Assembly (NCBI GenBank): GCA_900472485.1
Contig: UCII01000034.1
Location: 62,001-126,000 of the forward strand
Direction: 5' to 3'
From: Hyphomicrobiales bacterium
GTDB taxonomy: Bacteria; Pseudomonadota; Alphaproteobacteria; Rhizobiales; Rhizobiaceae
Length of the DNA stretch: 64,000 bases
Program-made: the position numbers and the translations under genes
In this document: positions 1-9,460 of the stretch, piece by piece
Layout of the letters: every line of letters starts with the position of its first letter
How positions within the stretch are numbered: position 1 is the stretch's first letter
Notes under the pieces: generated by a model
Seen by the model: only the letters and a program-made list of their open reading frames with translations
Databases searched by the model: none
Told to the model about the DNA's origin: nothing

Positions 1-479
1 CATTGCAGCCACGTGATCAGATTACAATTTGTCCATTTCCCGCCACAAATGGGGAGCAGCGATTACGTGGGCACAGGGGCAAGCCTTGTAGAAAGTGCGT
101 AAGCGGTCGATGGGTGAACTTCCACTTTGGCATAAGCAACAATTCGGGATCGGAGCCGCGATGCTTTCGACGCAGCCGAAAACGCGTTGTCTGCCAAGGA
201 AAGTCGTCAGCCGGCCGATCTTTGGGCTCCATCATCGGAAGGCGAACGAGGGCGCTGCTTCGATGGTGAGATGCGATAGCGGCCGCACAAATGCTGGTTT
301 GGACATAATTGCAAGCTATGCTCGCAATTGTGGCAACCAGCATCGGTTGGATGCCACAGGAAACGCCTTTTCGAAGGACGATCCAGTCTCGTGCGCCATC
401 AGGGAAAACATTCGTGAAGCTGGCGGCGTTTATGCAAGTGCCGTGACAGGTCCGAATGGAGCGAAAGAAATCGACTGTT
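1..479. other. Gene-free stretch upstream of exoR
   Basis: I see no convincing gene here. The short reading frames on both strands overlap each other, lack recognisable motifs and have no good ribosome-binding sites. The stretch probably holds the end of an upstream intergenic region and the exoR promoter, but I could not pick a promoter with confidence. Confidence 0.4.
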
Positions 480-1283
480 ATGTTTAAGTCCGAGTTCATA
501 TCAGCGAGAGTCATGATGCTCAGCCTGTCCCTTGCCACCGCGTTGGTGCTTGTGGGTCAAGCCAAGGCATTCGATATCAATGCCGGTGTCACCAAGGAAT
601 CAGGTCCGTTCGATCTCTTCAAGTTCGGCTTCAAAGCCTACAAGAACGGACAGAAGGAAGAGGCAGTCGAAGCCTATCGCTATGCCGCTGAGAAAGGCCA
701 TACCGGCTCACGCTGGGCCTTGGCCAACATGTATGCCGATGGCGACGGCGTGGCGCAGAACGATTTCGAAGCTTTCAAGATCTATAGTGAGATCGCCCAG
801 CAGGGTGTGGAACCGGGCTCGGAAGACACCGGCTTCTTCATCAATGCGCTGCTGGCGCTCGCGAGCTATTACAAGAGCGGCATCCCCAACAGCCCGGTGA
901 AGATTGATCTCAATCAGGCCCGGCAGCTTTATTTCCAGGTGGCATCGACTTTCGGCGTTCCGGAGGCGCAGTTCCAGCTTGCGCAGATGATGCTATCCGG
1001 CGAGGGCGGCTCCACCAATGTTCAGCAGGCCAAGAAATGGCTGAACCAGGCCCGCAAGAGCGGCCATCCGGGCGCCATGGCCGTATTCGGCAATATCCTG
1101 TTCCAGGAAGGCCAATCCATCCGCGGTCTGGCTTTCATGACGGCGGCACTGGACAAGTGCAAGCCGAAGGACTGCAGCTGGATGGAAGACCTGCAGGAGC
1201 AGGCATTCTCCGTTGCCAACGAGAACGATCGCCGCGTAGCGGTCTCCATGGCCCATCAGCTGGATGTTGCCGGCTCCGATTGA
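480..1283 (+). CDS. exoR: ExoR, periplasmic Sel1-repeat negative regulator of exopolysaccharide
   Basis: ExoR is the periplasmic inhibitor of the ExoS/ChvI two-component system in rhizobia. It restrains succinoglycan synthesis and helps control motility and symbiosis. The 267-residue product begins with a signal peptide of about 30 residues ending in AKA, followed by helical Sel1/TPR-like repeats (for example the segments around AAEKGHTGSRWALANMY and AQFQLAQMMLSG). Its length matches the 268-residue Sinorhizobium protein. The ATG at 480 is chosen because it puts the signal peptide at the N-terminus; an in-frame ATG at 456 would add eight charged residues before it. The gene stands alone and faces xth. 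Identification is by recalled family sequence and is strong. Confidence 0.93.
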   Translation: MFKSEFISARVMMLSLSLATALVLVGQAKAFDINAGVTKESGPFDLFKFGFKAYKNGQKEEAVEAYRYAAEKGHTGSRWALANMYADGDGVAQNDFEAFKIYSEIAQQGVEPGSEDTGFFINALLALASYYKSGIPNSPVKIDLNQARQLYFQVASTFGVPEAQFQLAQMMLSGEGGSTNVQQAKKWLNQARKSGHPGAMAVFGNILFQEGQSIRGLAFMTAALDKCKPKDCSWMEDLQEQAFSVANENDRRVAVSMAHQLDVAGSD

Positions 1284-1344
1284 TCGCCGGCTTTACGGAC
1301 GCCGTTGCTGCCGAGGCCAAGCGAGGTGCTTGCAGCCGGCCGGA

Positions 1345-2136
1345 CTAGCTCCCGAAATCAAGATGCGCGATAACAGGCACGTGGTCCGACGGTTTTTCCC
1401 AGGCGCGCACATGTTTCTCGATTGCCGTTGCGGTGAGGCGATCGGCAGCCTCGGGCGACAGCATCAGATGGTCGATGCGGATGCCGTTGTTCTTCGGCCA
1501 TGCGCCGGCCTGATAATCCCAGAATGAGTAAAGCTTGATTGCATCCGTCGTCGCGCGCACCGCATCGGTAAAGCCGAGATGTTCGAGCTGACGGAAGGAC
1601 TGGCGCGTCTGCGGCAGGAAGAGGGCATCGCTCTCCCAGACCTTCGGATCGAAACAATCATGTGGCTCCGGAATGACGTTGTAGTCGCCGGCGAGTATCA
1701 GAGGCTCCTCCAAGGCCAGGCGATCCAAGGCGAATTTGCGCAGGCGCTCCATCCAGGCGAGCTTATAGGGGTATTTTTCGGTATCGACCGGATTGCCGTT
1801 CGGCAGATAGAGGCAGCAGATCCGCAAGGCGCCATGCCCTTCGACGGAAAATACCGCCTCGATGAAGCGGGCCTGTTCGTCGCTCTCGTCACCTGGCAAG
1901 CGGCGCGTCACTTCATCCGGCTTGGTCTTCGAGAGAATCGCGACGCCGTTGAAGCCTTTCTGCCCGTGCGTTTCGACGTGATAGCCAAGCGCTTCGATCT
2001 CCAGACGCGGAAAGCCTTCGTCGACCGTCTTGATTTCCTGCAGGCAGACGATATCCGGGTTCGAGTCCTTCAGCCATTGGCAGAGGTTCTCGATACGCGC
2101 TTTGACGCCGTTGATGTTCCAGGTGGCGATTTTCAT
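1345..2136 (-). CDS. xth: Exodeoxyribonuclease III
   Basis: A 263-residue exonuclease III/AP endonuclease of the EEP fold. It cleaves at abasic sites and degrades 3' ends during base-excision repair in the cytoplasm. Family landmarks are visible in order: WNINGVKAR at the N-terminus, the metal-binding glutamate in CLQEIKT, GFNGVAILS, the LAGDYNVIP segment, and the catalytic SDHVPV near the C-terminus. The length is typical. It converges on exoR with about 60 bp between the stops and is divergent from nothing nearby; erpA lies upstream on the same strand. Confidence 0.95.
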   Translation of the reverse strand: MKIATWNINGVKARIENLCQWLKDSNPDIVCLQEIKTVDEGFPRLEIEALGYHVETHGQKGFNGVAILSKTKPDEVTRRLPGDESDEQARFIEAVFSVEGHGALRICCLYLPNGNPVDTEKYPYKLAWMERLRKFALDRLALEEPLILAGDYNVIPEPHDCFDPKVWESDALFLPQTRQSFRQLEHLGFTDAVRATTDAIKLYSFWDYQAGAWPKNNGIRIDHLMLSPEAADRLTATAIEKHVRAWEKPSDHVPVIAHLDFGS

Positions 2137-2203
2137 GGGCGGCTCATTCCTTTTCTTCGCCCTGTTGTATCCGCAGCCGGTCGGCTTGACTACAGCCCAT
2201 ATG

Positions 2204-2238
2204 AAAACCGGCCCGGAGCGAAGGCTCCCGGCCGGTCA
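2204..2238 (-). terminator. Rho-independent terminator of erpA
   Basis: A GC-rich hairpin (ACCGGCC-GGGAGCC paired across a short TTCG loop, read on the minus strand) is followed by a run of T. It lies just beyond the erpA stop and would end that transcript before xth. Confidence 0.7.
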
Positions 2239-2265
2239 TCAAATTGTGGAAAAAGAATGTGAGGA

Positions 2266-2598
2266 TCAGATCGCGAAACTGGTGCCGCATCCGCAGCTTG
2301 CGACCGCATTCGGATTCTTGATCTGAAAGGATTGGCCGAGAAGATTGTCGACAAAGTCGATCTCAGAGCCTGCCATGTAGACCAGCGATAGCTGATCGAT
2401 CAGGACGGTCGCATTGTCCTTTTCGACGACGATATCGTCATCCTCGGGGCCTTCAACGAGATCGAATTTATAGGAAAAACCCGAACAGCCGCCGCCTTCG
2501 ACGGCAACGCGAAGGGCGCGCTTTCCGGCATCCGCGCCGACGATAGCAGCGATTCGCTTGGCCGCAGCATCCGATAGGGTAACACTTGTCTCAGTCAT
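2266..2598 (-). CDS. erpA: Iron-sulfur cluster insertion protein ErpA
   Basis: An A-type Fe-S carrier of 110 residues that delivers clusters to apo-proteins. The three conserved cysteines are present: one in GGGCSGF at about residue 38 and two in the C-terminal CGCG at residues 102 and 104. The length and the YKFDLVEGPEDDD-like middle segment fit the ErpA/IscA family. Its terminator follows directly. It is divergent from dgt across a 307-bp intergenic region. IscA-type naming is possible, but rhizobial annotations usually call this gene erpA. Confidence 0.92.
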   Translation of the reverse strand: MTETSVTLSDAAAKRIAAIVGADAGKRALRVAVEGGGCSGFSYKFDLVEGPEDDDIVVEKDNATVLIDQLSLVYMAGSEIDFVDNLLGQSFQIKNPNAVASCGCGTSFAI

Positions 2599-2905
2599 GT
2601 CTTCCTCCTGCCGGGGTCAAGATCCGGAGAGAACCAATAAGCCGTCGAACTTTCAAACGGCTGATATTCGTAGCCTTTATCATGAAAGTCAGGCCGTTGA
2701 CAGCTATGGTTTCGTGGTTGAGCCACACACCATTTTGCTGTTTTCTTGTCTATAGGTATGAAGGCCGCAAAGCGGCGTCAATGGGCCGGGATGTAGGAAG
2801 AGCGGACATATGTCCGTATTGCCGGGCAGAGCCGGAGACCGATTGCAGGGAAACGACTGTCGCGCTGATGGCGGTGCGGGAGCCAAATGCCGGAATGGAT
2901 TGATA
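2599..2905. other. Divergent intergenic region between erpA and dgt
   Basis: This 307-bp stretch must carry the promoters for erpA (minus) and dgt (plus). No strong palindrome, tRNA or sRNA-like hairpin was seen. Reading frames crossing it are short and lack motifs. Confidence 0.4.
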
Positions 2906-4123
2906 ATGACGATTGATACGCATGCATTGGGTTTCGGATATGGGGAAAAGGCAGCCTATGCGACAAATCCCTGGGAATCGCGTGGAAGGCTCTACGAAGA
3001 AGGATCGAGCCCGACGCGCTCCGAATTCCAGCGCGACCGCGACCGGATCGTCCATACGACCGCCTTTCGTCGGTTAAAGCATAAGACGCAGGTATTCATC
3101 GCTCAGGATGGCGACCATTACCGCACTCGATTGACGCATACGATCGAGGTTGCCCAGATCGCCCGCGCCTTGGCGCGCGCCTTGAAGCTGGATGAGGATC
3201 TGGCGGAGGGTGTGGCGCTGGTCCACGATTTCGGCCACACGCCTTTCGGTCATACGGGCGAGGATGCGCTGCATGAGGTGCTGTTGCCCTATGGCGGCTT
3301 CGATCACAACGCTCAATCCCTGCGCATCGTCACCAAACTCGAGCGCCGATATGCCGATTTCGACGGGCTCAATCTCACCTGGGAAACGCTTGAGGGCCTC
3401 GTCAAGCACAATGGTCCGCTGATGACGCCTGAGGGCAAGGGCACCCGCGGGCCTGTGCCGCAGCCGATCCTCGACTATTGCGAGATCCATGATCTGGAAA
3501 TCGCCTCCTACGCCAGCCTGGAGGCGCAGGTCGCCGCGATCGCTGACGATATCGCCTACAACACGCACGATATCGATGACGGCCTGCGCGCCGGCTATCT
3601 GACGTTCGACATGCTGGAGGAGGTGCCGTTTCTCTCCAAGCTGATGGCCGAGGTGAGGGCGCGCTACCCGCATCTGGAGGCGAGCCGCTTCACCCACGAG
3701 ATCATGCGCCGGCAGATCACCCGCATGGTCGAGGATGTCATCGCCGTTTCGCAGCAGGCGCTCGCCGAAATCAAGCCCGGCAACGTGGCCGACATCCGTG
3801 CTGCCGGCCGGATTATCGCGACTTTCTCGCCTGAGATGGCTGAGACCGACAAGCTGATCAAGCAGATGCTGTTCAAGCGCATCTATCGCCATCCCGACAT
3901 CATGCGCATCCGTGCCGGCGCGGCCCAGATCGTCACCGACCTTTTCCACGCCTATATGGAAAATCCCAGGGAGATGCAGAGCCACTACTGGGTGGATCAT
4001 ATTGCCGGGCTCGCAATTGCCCCCAAGGCAAGGCATGTCGGCGACTATCTCGCCGGCATGACGGACACCTACGCCATCAGCGCCCACAAGCGCCTGTTTG
4101 ACCAGACTCCCGATTTGCGGTAG
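2906..4123 (+). CDS. dgt: Deoxyguanosinetriphosphate triphosphohydrolase-like protein
   Basis: An HD-superfamily dNTPase of 405 residues that splits dNTPs into deoxynucleoside and triphosphate, so controlling the dNTP pool. The metal-binding signature is present: His78 in RLTHTIEV, then the HDFGHTPFGH block with His107-Asp108, and a distal aspartate in AAIADDIAYNTHDIDD. The ATG at 2906 gives the usual family N-terminus with the NPWESRGR motif; longer in-frame starts at 2810 would add an unrelated leader. argS follows after 56 bp, so co-transcription is likely. Confidence 0.93.
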   Translation: MTIDTHALGFGYGEKAAYATNPWESRGRLYEEGSSPTRSEFQRDRDRIVHTTAFRRLKHKTQVFIAQDGDHYRTRLTHTIEVAQIARALARALKLDEDLAEGVALVHDFGHTPFGHTGEDALHEVLLPYGGFDHNAQSLRIVTKLERRYADFDGLNLTWETLEGLVKHNGPLMTPEGKGTRGPVPQPILDYCEIHDLEIASYASLEAQVAAIADDIAYNTHDIDDGLRAGYLTFDMLEEVPFLSKLMAEVRARYPHLEASRFTHEIMRRQITRMVEDVIAVSQQALAEIKPGNVADIRAAGRIIATFSPEMAETDKLIKQMLFKRIYRHPDIMRIRAGAAQIVTDLFHAYMENPREMQSHYWVDHIAGLAIAPKARHVGDYLAGMTDTYAISAHKRLFDQTPDLR

Positions 4124-4179
4124 GCAGCGGCGGCGCCGGGCCGATAGCGGCTCGCCGAAGCTAATGCGTGGACGATATG

Positions 4180-5940
4180 ATGAACCTTTTCACCGACTTC
4201 GAAGTAAGAATTAAGAACGCTCTCGAACAAATTGATATCGTGCGAGAAAAGCGATCTGAAGTCGACTTCGGACGTATTGGCGTGGAACCGCCGCGAGATG
4301 CCAGCCATGGTGATGTCGCCACCAATGCGGCCATGGTTCTGTCCAAGCCGCTGGGCACCAATCCGCGTGCGCTTGCCGAAATCATCGTCGCCAAGCTCAA
4401 GGAAGATGCTGATGTCGCCGAGGTTTCGGTCGCTGGCCCCGGCTTCATCAATATCCGTCTTTCGGTCGGCTACTGGCAGCGGCTGCTGTCGACGATGATC
4501 TCCGAGGGTGAGAAGTTCGGCCGCTCCAAGCTCGGCGGCGGGCAGAAGGTCAACGTCGAATATGTCTCGGCCAACCCGACCGGGCCGATGCATGTCGGCC
4601 ATTGCCGCGGCGCCGTCGTCGGCGATGCACTGGCGAACCTGCTGGCCTTCTCTGGCTATGAGGTCACCAAGGAATATTACATCAACGATGCGGGCTCGCA
4701 GATCGACGTGCTTGCGCGCTCCGTCTTCATTCGCTATCGCGAAGCGCTTGGCGAGCAGGTGGGCGAGATCCCGGCGGGTCTCTATCCCGGCGATTACCTG
4801 GTTCCCGTCGGCGAGGCGCTTGCCAGGGAATTCGGCACCAAACTGCGCGGCATGCCGGAAGATCAGTGGCTGCCGATCGTCAAGGATCGGGCTATCGACG
4901 CGATGATGGCGATGATCAAGGAAGATCTGGAAGCGCTGAACGTCCATCACGACGTGTTCTTCTCCGAACGCACCCTGCATGCCAACGGCGCGGCGCTGAT
5001 CCGCACCGCGATCAACGACCTGACTTTCAAGGGCTATGTCTACAAGGGCGCGCTGCCGCCGCCGAAGGGACAGCTGCCGGAAGATTGGGAGGATCGCGAG
5101 CAGACGCTCTTCCGTTCGACCGAAGTGGGTGACGATATCGACCGCCCGCTGATCAAGTCAGACGGCTCCTATACTTACTTTGCTGCCGACGTTGCTTACT
5201 TCAAGAACAAGTTCGACCGCGGCTTCAACGAGATGATCTACATCCTCGGCGCCGACCATGGCGGCTACGTCAAGCGGCTGGAGGCAGTCGCCCGCGGCGT
5301 TTCCGATGGTGCTGCGAAGCTGACGGTGCTGCTGTGTCAGCTCGTCAAGCTCTACCGCAATGGCGAGCCGGTGAAGATGTCGAAGCGCTCGGGCGATTTC
5401 GTCACGCTGCGAGAAGTCGTCGATGAAGTCGGCCGCGATTCGGTGCGCTTCATGATGCTTTACCGGAAGAATTCCGAGCCTCTGGATTTCGATTTCGCCA
5501 AGGTCACAGAGCAGTCGAAGGACAATCCGGTCTTCTACGTGCAGTACGCACATGCCCGCTGCATGTCCGTCTTCCGCCAGGCCAAGGAGGCCTTCCCAGA
5601 CCTCGACATTGCCTCGCTTGACCTGTCGAAAGCTGTCATTGGCGCCATCTCCGATCCAACTGAATTGCAGTTGGTTGCGAAGATTGCGGAATTCCCACGA
5701 ATCATCGAAGCTGCAGCACAGTCTCAAGAACCGCATCGCATCGCTTTTTATCTTTACGATTTGGCCAGTTCCTTCCATGGACACTGGAATAAAGGTAAAG
5801 ATTTACCGGAATTACGTTTTGTTAACGATAAGAACCGAGAATTGAGCATTGCCAGACTTGGGCTGGTGTACGCTGTCGCGTCGGTTTTGAAGTCGGGTCT
5901 TGGTATAACCGGGACCGCAGCACCGGACGAAATGCGATAA
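4180..5940 (+). CDS. argS: Arginyl-tRNA synthetase
   Basis: A class I aminoacyl-tRNA synthetase that charges tRNA-Arg in the cytoplasm. The HIGH motif appears as HVGH at residues 138-141 after ANPTGPM, and the KMSKS motif as KMSKR around residue 400. The C-terminal DALR anticodon-binding region ends the protein. The 586-residue length fits rhizobial ArgS. Several starts are stacked (GTG 4168, ATG 4177, ATG 4180); I chose the MNLFTDFE start to match relatives. It lies between dgt and the SPOR-domain gene, an order I recall from other rhizobia. Confidence 0.95.
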   Translation: MNLFTDFEVRIKNALEQIDIVREKRSEVDFGRIGVEPPRDASHGDVATNAAMVLSKPLGTNPRALAEIIVAKLKEDADVAEVSVAGPGFINIRLSVGYWQRLLSTMISEGEKFGRSKLGGGQKVNVEYVSANPTGPMHVGHCRGAVVGDALANLLAFSGYEVTKEYYINDAGSQIDVLARSVFIRYREALGEQVGEIPAGLYPGDYLVPVGEALAREFGTKLRGMPEDQWLPIVKDRAIDAMMAMIKEDLEALNVHHDVFFSERTLHANGAALIRTAINDLTFKGYVYKGALPPPKGQLPEDWEDREQTLFRSTEVGDDIDRPLIKSDGSYTYFAADVAYFKNKFDRGFNEMIYILGADHGGYVKRLEAVARGVSDGAAKLTVLLCQLVKLYRNGEPVKMSKRSGDFVTLREVVDEVGRDSVRFMMLYRKNSEPLDFDFAKVTEQSKDNPVFYVQYAHARCMSVFRQAKEAFPDLDIASLDLSKAVIGAISDPTELQLVAKIAEFPRIIEAAAQSQEPHRIAFYLYDLASSFHGHWNKGKDLPELRFVNDKNRELSIARLGLVYAVASVLKSGLGITGTAAPDEMR

Positions 5941-6001
5941 ACGTCACCATTTACCCACATTGCGCTGGCATTAACTGTAGTGTTTGCGAGTGGAACGGGT
6001 G

Positions 6002-8767
6002 ATGGCAGAAAAACAGTTGGCGTATCGCGCAAGCGGAAACGACGAGTTCTTTGCGGATGATGATCCGCTCGCAGAACTCGCTCGTATCGTGGGTTTTGAG
6101 CCGCGCCCCGCTGCTCAGGCAACTCCTGCGGCTCAGCGGCAGGAGCCGGCCTTCAACCTGGAAGATGAGCTTCTTCGCGAATTCGAGCGCTACGATACGC
6201 CGCGAATGAGTCCGGCAAATGACATCGCTGCTCCGGTCGAGCAGGTGTCTCCGCCGAGCCATGAAGAAGTTGCGCAATCCGCCGAGCCGGTGCGGACCGA
6301 ACCTACGTTTGAAGAGCCAAAGTTCGAAGAACCTGCACTGCAGCCTGTGGCTCCGGTGAAGCCGACGATCGGCGCTCGCGATCTGATCGACGAGCTGGAA
6401 ATGTCGATCGCGCCGGTTCTGCAGCCGGCGCCGAAGCCTGCACCTGTCGAACCGCAGCCGGCTGCTCCGGTGCTGAAGCCGACGCCGCAATCCGCTGCCG
6501 CTACCATACGGCTGCCCCTTGCCAACTTTACCCTGGCAACGCCCGCCGCCTCGCGTGAGCAGTTCACGCCGGCGGCCGCGCCTGCCGTTGCCCAGCCGGC
6601 CCCGAAAGCCACTTCTGACGAAGCGCTGTTCGATGGCGCCCTTGATTTCGAAGCGTTCGATCCCGTCGAGCCTCCGCGCGCTCCTGAAGCCGTCTCGCAG
6701 CCTGCTGCATCCCAGCCGGCTGCGGCCGTCTTCCGGGCACCAGAGCCGCCAAAGGTCGCGAAGGCCGATCCGGCTGCGCTTTCCGCCGAGATCGATGCTC
6801 TGCTCGCCGATGTGAATCGCTATCCGGTTCCACCCAGAGTCAATGCGCCTGCAGGGAAGGAAGAGCCGGATTTCGGTAGTTTCGGCGCTTCGTTTTCCGA
6901 GCCTGCAGAGTTGTCCGCCGCTCCCGTGGCTGCCGCACGGCATGAAGAGCCGAAGCCGATTACCTTCGGTGCGGAGGACCCCTTTGCCGGTCAGGACTTC
7001 GAATTCGATCTGGCCGATATTGAAATGGAACTTGCCGGTCTCGATTTCGCTGAAGCCGAAAAGTCTCCCGCTGCGTCTCAGCAGGCTCCGGCCGCTCCCG
7101 TTGTAGAGCCGATCCTTTCCCGCGCAACGCCAGTTGCTCCGGTGCCCGCCGCTCCAGTGATTGCCGCAGCGGCGCCACAGCCGTTGCAACCCGCGCCGGC
7201 GCCGGTTGTGCCTGCCGCAAATGCTGCAGCCACGGCAGCGCCTGTATTCGAGGCCGACCAGCCTCTGCCGTTCGATCCCACGGAAATCGCCGAGACGGAG
7301 GAGCGTGTCGAAACCTTCGAGGGTTCGCATGTTCCGCATCTGCCGGCGATCGAGCCGGAAGAGCCGATTGCGGTGCCGTCAGAATTTGAATTCGATCTTG
7401 ATTCGGAAATGGCGAGCCTGCTCGGTACGCCGGCCAAGGAAACCGCATCCGAGCCGATCAAGCCGGCCGTTGCCGCCGCACTTGGCGGTGCCGCTGCCGC
7501 CGCTTCATGGTCCAAGAATGCGGCGGCCCAGCCTGCTGCGCCCGTCGCAAAGCAGCCGATCGAGGAGTTCGACGAGTTCGAGCGTGCGCTGGAAGAGGAC
7601 TTCCGCCGCAGCTATCGTGAAGCGGCGACGCCTGTCGAGAACGTTGCCAGGATGACCTTGAATCCCGCCGCAAACCGTCGCCCGGTCCGCTCCGTGCGCG
7701 GCATGGTAACGACCGCCGCCGTCATAGTTGTTCTCGGCGTCGGTGCCTATGGCGCCTACAGCTGGATCCGTCACGGCGCGCCGATCTCCAGCTTCTCCGG
7801 AGAGCCGCGCGTGATTGCGGCCGACAGCGATCCGGTCAAGGTCGCTCCCGAAAATCCGGGTGGCACCGTCGTTCCGAATCAGGACAAGGCCGTCTACGAT
7901 CGCGTCGCTGGCGATAGTACGGCGGCGCCGAAGCAGAAGGAGCTTGTCTCCTCCAACGAGCAGCCGGTTGACGTCGTCCAGAAGACGCTGATTCCCGAGG
8001 CGGTATCGCCTGACGACAGCGACGGCGATCAGGTGACGTCGACGCCGGTCGGTGAAACCGAAGATCCGCGCCTGCTGCCGAACCAGAATGGTGGAAACAC
8101 CAACGTCGCCGCCAACAACGACGATCAGGTGCCATCAGTCTCTCCGCGCAAGGTGCGTACGATGATCGTCAAGCCGGATGGTTCGCTGGTTCCGCGCGAC
8201 GAGCCGGTTGCCGATACGACGACTGCAGCCGCCAAGCCGGCGAACAATCAGGTCGCATCGACCAATTCGCGCCCGTCTCAGGCAAATACTCCGGCAGCAG
8301 CCCAGTCGGATAATACCGACGCTGCCAGCGCCGAAAGCACGCCGATCCGCGTCGTGAAGACGAACCCGGTTCCGACGACACGTCCCGAGCCTGCCGCCAA
8401 GGCCAATACGGCTGCTCCGGCCCCGCAGGCTCAAGCTCCAGCTCAGCCCAAGGCTCAGCCGAAGCAGGTCGCATCTGCTAGCCCGGCGGCTGCAACTCCG
8501 GCTGCCACCTCCGCTGCAAGCGGCGGCGCTTACGGCGTGCAGATCGCATCCCTGCCGACCGAGGCCGACGCGCAGAAGTCGCAGGCGAACCTCAAGGTCA
8601 AGTTTGCTGGTGTCATCGGCAACCACCCGCTGGAGATCCGCAAGGCCGATATCGCCGGCAAGGGCACCTACTATCGCGTCCGCGTAGTCGCCGGCTCGAA
8701 GGATGAGGCCGCTGCCATCTGCACCCGCTATCGCGCCGCCGGCGGCACCTGCCTGATCTCGAAGTAG
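6002..8767 (+). CDS. Large SPOR-domain envelope protein
   Basis: A 921-residue protein with a very long N-terminal half rich in Pro, Ala and Glu, a single membrane segment at about residues 566-586 (VTTAAVIVVLGVGAYGAYSW), a second low-complexity linker, and a C-terminal SPOR domain from about residue 842 (YGVQIASLPTEADA). SPOR domains bind denuded peptidoglycan glycans at the division septum. The topology implies a large acidic cytoplasmic region and a periplasmic peptidoglycan-binding end. The ATG at 6002 follows a GGAACGGG-like ribosome site. The specific cellular role is unknown. A strong terminator follows. Confidence 0.85.
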   Translation: MAEKQLAYRASGNDEFFADDDPLAELARIVGFEPRPAAQATPAAQRQEPAFNLEDELLREFERYDTPRMSPANDIAAPVEQVSPPSHEEVAQSAEPVRTEPTFEEPKFEEPALQPVAPVKPTIGARDLIDELEMSIAPVLQPAPKPAPVEPQPAAPVLKPTPQSAAATIRLPLANFTLATPAASREQFTPAAAPAVAQPAPKATSDEALFDGALDFEAFDPVEPPRAPEAVSQPAASQPAAAVFRAPEPPKVAKADPAALSAEIDALLADVNRYPVPPRVNAPAGKEEPDFGSFGASFSEPAELSAAPVAAARHEEPKPITFGAEDPFAGQDFEFDLADIEMELAGLDFAEAEKSPAASQQAPAAPVVEPILSRATPVAPVPAAPVIAAAAPQPLQPAPAPVVPAANAAATAAPVFEADQPLPFDPTEIAETEERVETFEGSHVPHLPAIEPEEPIAVPSEFEFDLDSEMASLLGTPAKETASEPIKPAVAAALGGAAAAASWSKNAAAQPAAPVAKQPIEEFDEFERALEEDFRRSYREAATPVENVARMTLNPAANRRPVRSVRGMVTTAAVIVVLGVGAYGAYSWIRHGAPISSFSGEPRVIAADSDPVKVAPENPGGTVVPNQDKAVYDRVAGDSTAAPKQKELVSSNEQPVDVVQKTLIPEAVSPDDSDGDQVTSTPVGETEDPRLLPNQNGGNTNVAANNDDQVPSVSPRKVRTMIVKPDGSLVPRDEPVADTTTAAAKPANNQVASTNSRPSQANTPAAAQSDNTDAASAESTPIRVVKTNPVPTTRPEPAAKANTAAPAPQAQAPAQPKAQPKQVASASPAAATPAATSAASGGAYGVQIASLPTEADAQKSQANLKVKFAGVIGNHPLEIRKADIAGKGTYYRVRVVAGSKDEAAAICTRYRAAGGTCLISK

Positions 8768-8808
8768 TCGAGTTGGGTTTTTAGCCCTGGTGTTCCGATA
8801 GAGTTGAA

Positions 8809-8850
8809 AAATCCGCCCGCAGAGATCAATCTGCGGGCGGATTTATTTTG
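8809..8850 (+). terminator. Rho-independent terminator after the SPOR gene
   Basis: A perfect 14-bp stem (AAATCCGCCCGCAG with its complement) around an 8-nt loop, followed by ATTTT. It ends the argS-SPOR transcript. The longest frame of the next gene would start inside this hairpin, which argues for the later start at 8879. Confidence 0.9.
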
Positions 8851-8878
8851 GCGCGCTAAGCGTGGGACATGGCGAACG

Positions 8879-9382
8879 ATGCCGCATCTACAGCTATCGA
8901 CGCATCGAACGTCCGTCAGGCCGTTTGTTCCTGAGGACGCTCCGGACATCTTTGCTAACATATCGCCTCACATTACGCGGTTCATGGCCTGGCAGCCGCC
9001 TGAGACCGAGGCGGCTTTCGCAGATGTTTGGCGGAGGTGGCCGAAGGCAATCGAAGACGGCTCGGAATTCCACTTCACAGCCCGAGACAAGGATGACGAT
9101 CGTTTTCTGGGTGTTATCGGCATGCATGCTGCGCTGACCGACACGCCGGAGCTTGGAATTTGGCTTCGCAGCGAAGCGCACGGCCTGGGACTCGGCCGCG
9201 AATTGATCGGCGCCATCATTGGATGGGCGAGCGCGAGCTTTTCTATCCGTTATTTCGAATACCCCGTCGCGGAGGAGAACATCGCCAGCAGGCGGATAGC
9301 CGAAGCCTATGGCGGCGAGGTGAGGGAGCGCAGGTCAAACCCCAAATATCGCTCAGTCGTCTACCATATACCGCCCAAGTAG
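8879..9382 (+). CDS. GNAT-family N-acetyltransferase (RimJ/RimL type)
   Basis: A 167-residue acetyltransferase with the GNAT fold layout: an N-terminal strand ending in RPFVPEDAPDIF, a central GVIGMHAAL strand, then the acetyl-CoA loop region LGLGRELIGAIIGWA and the C-terminal NIASRRIAEAYGG typical of RimJ/RimL-like enzymes that acetylate protein N-termini or small molecules. The substrate cannot be read from the sequence. The ATG at 8879 is chosen because an upstream in-frame start lies within the preceding terminator. It sits alone between the SPOR gene and nagZ. Confidence 0.75.
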   Translation: MPHLQLSTHRTSVRPFVPEDAPDIFANISPHITRFMAWQPPETEAAFADVWRRWPKAIEDGSEFHFTARDKDDDRFLGVIGMHAALTDTPELGIWLRSEAHGLGLGRELIGAIIGWASASFSIRYFEYPVAEENIASRRIAEAYGGEVRERRSNPKYRSVVYHIPPK

Positions 9383-9460
9383 CCTGCAGAAGACGGTTGT
9401 TCCTGTGTATCCCCGCTTGACCTCACTCGCATTTCCCGCCGCAAGCCTTATGATTCGGAT

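Noticed and set aside
1..479. 173-codon and 130-codon frames upstream of exoR
   Set aside because: They overlap on opposite strands, have no motif or ribosome site, and show no codon pattern like the neighbours.
3074..4087. 337-codon minus-strand ORF
   Set aside because: Shadow of dgt with no motif.
5951..7339. 462-codon minus-strand ORF rich in Arg and Gly
   Set aside because: Antisense of the Pro/Ala-rich half of the SPOR gene; composition is a by-product of that low complexity.
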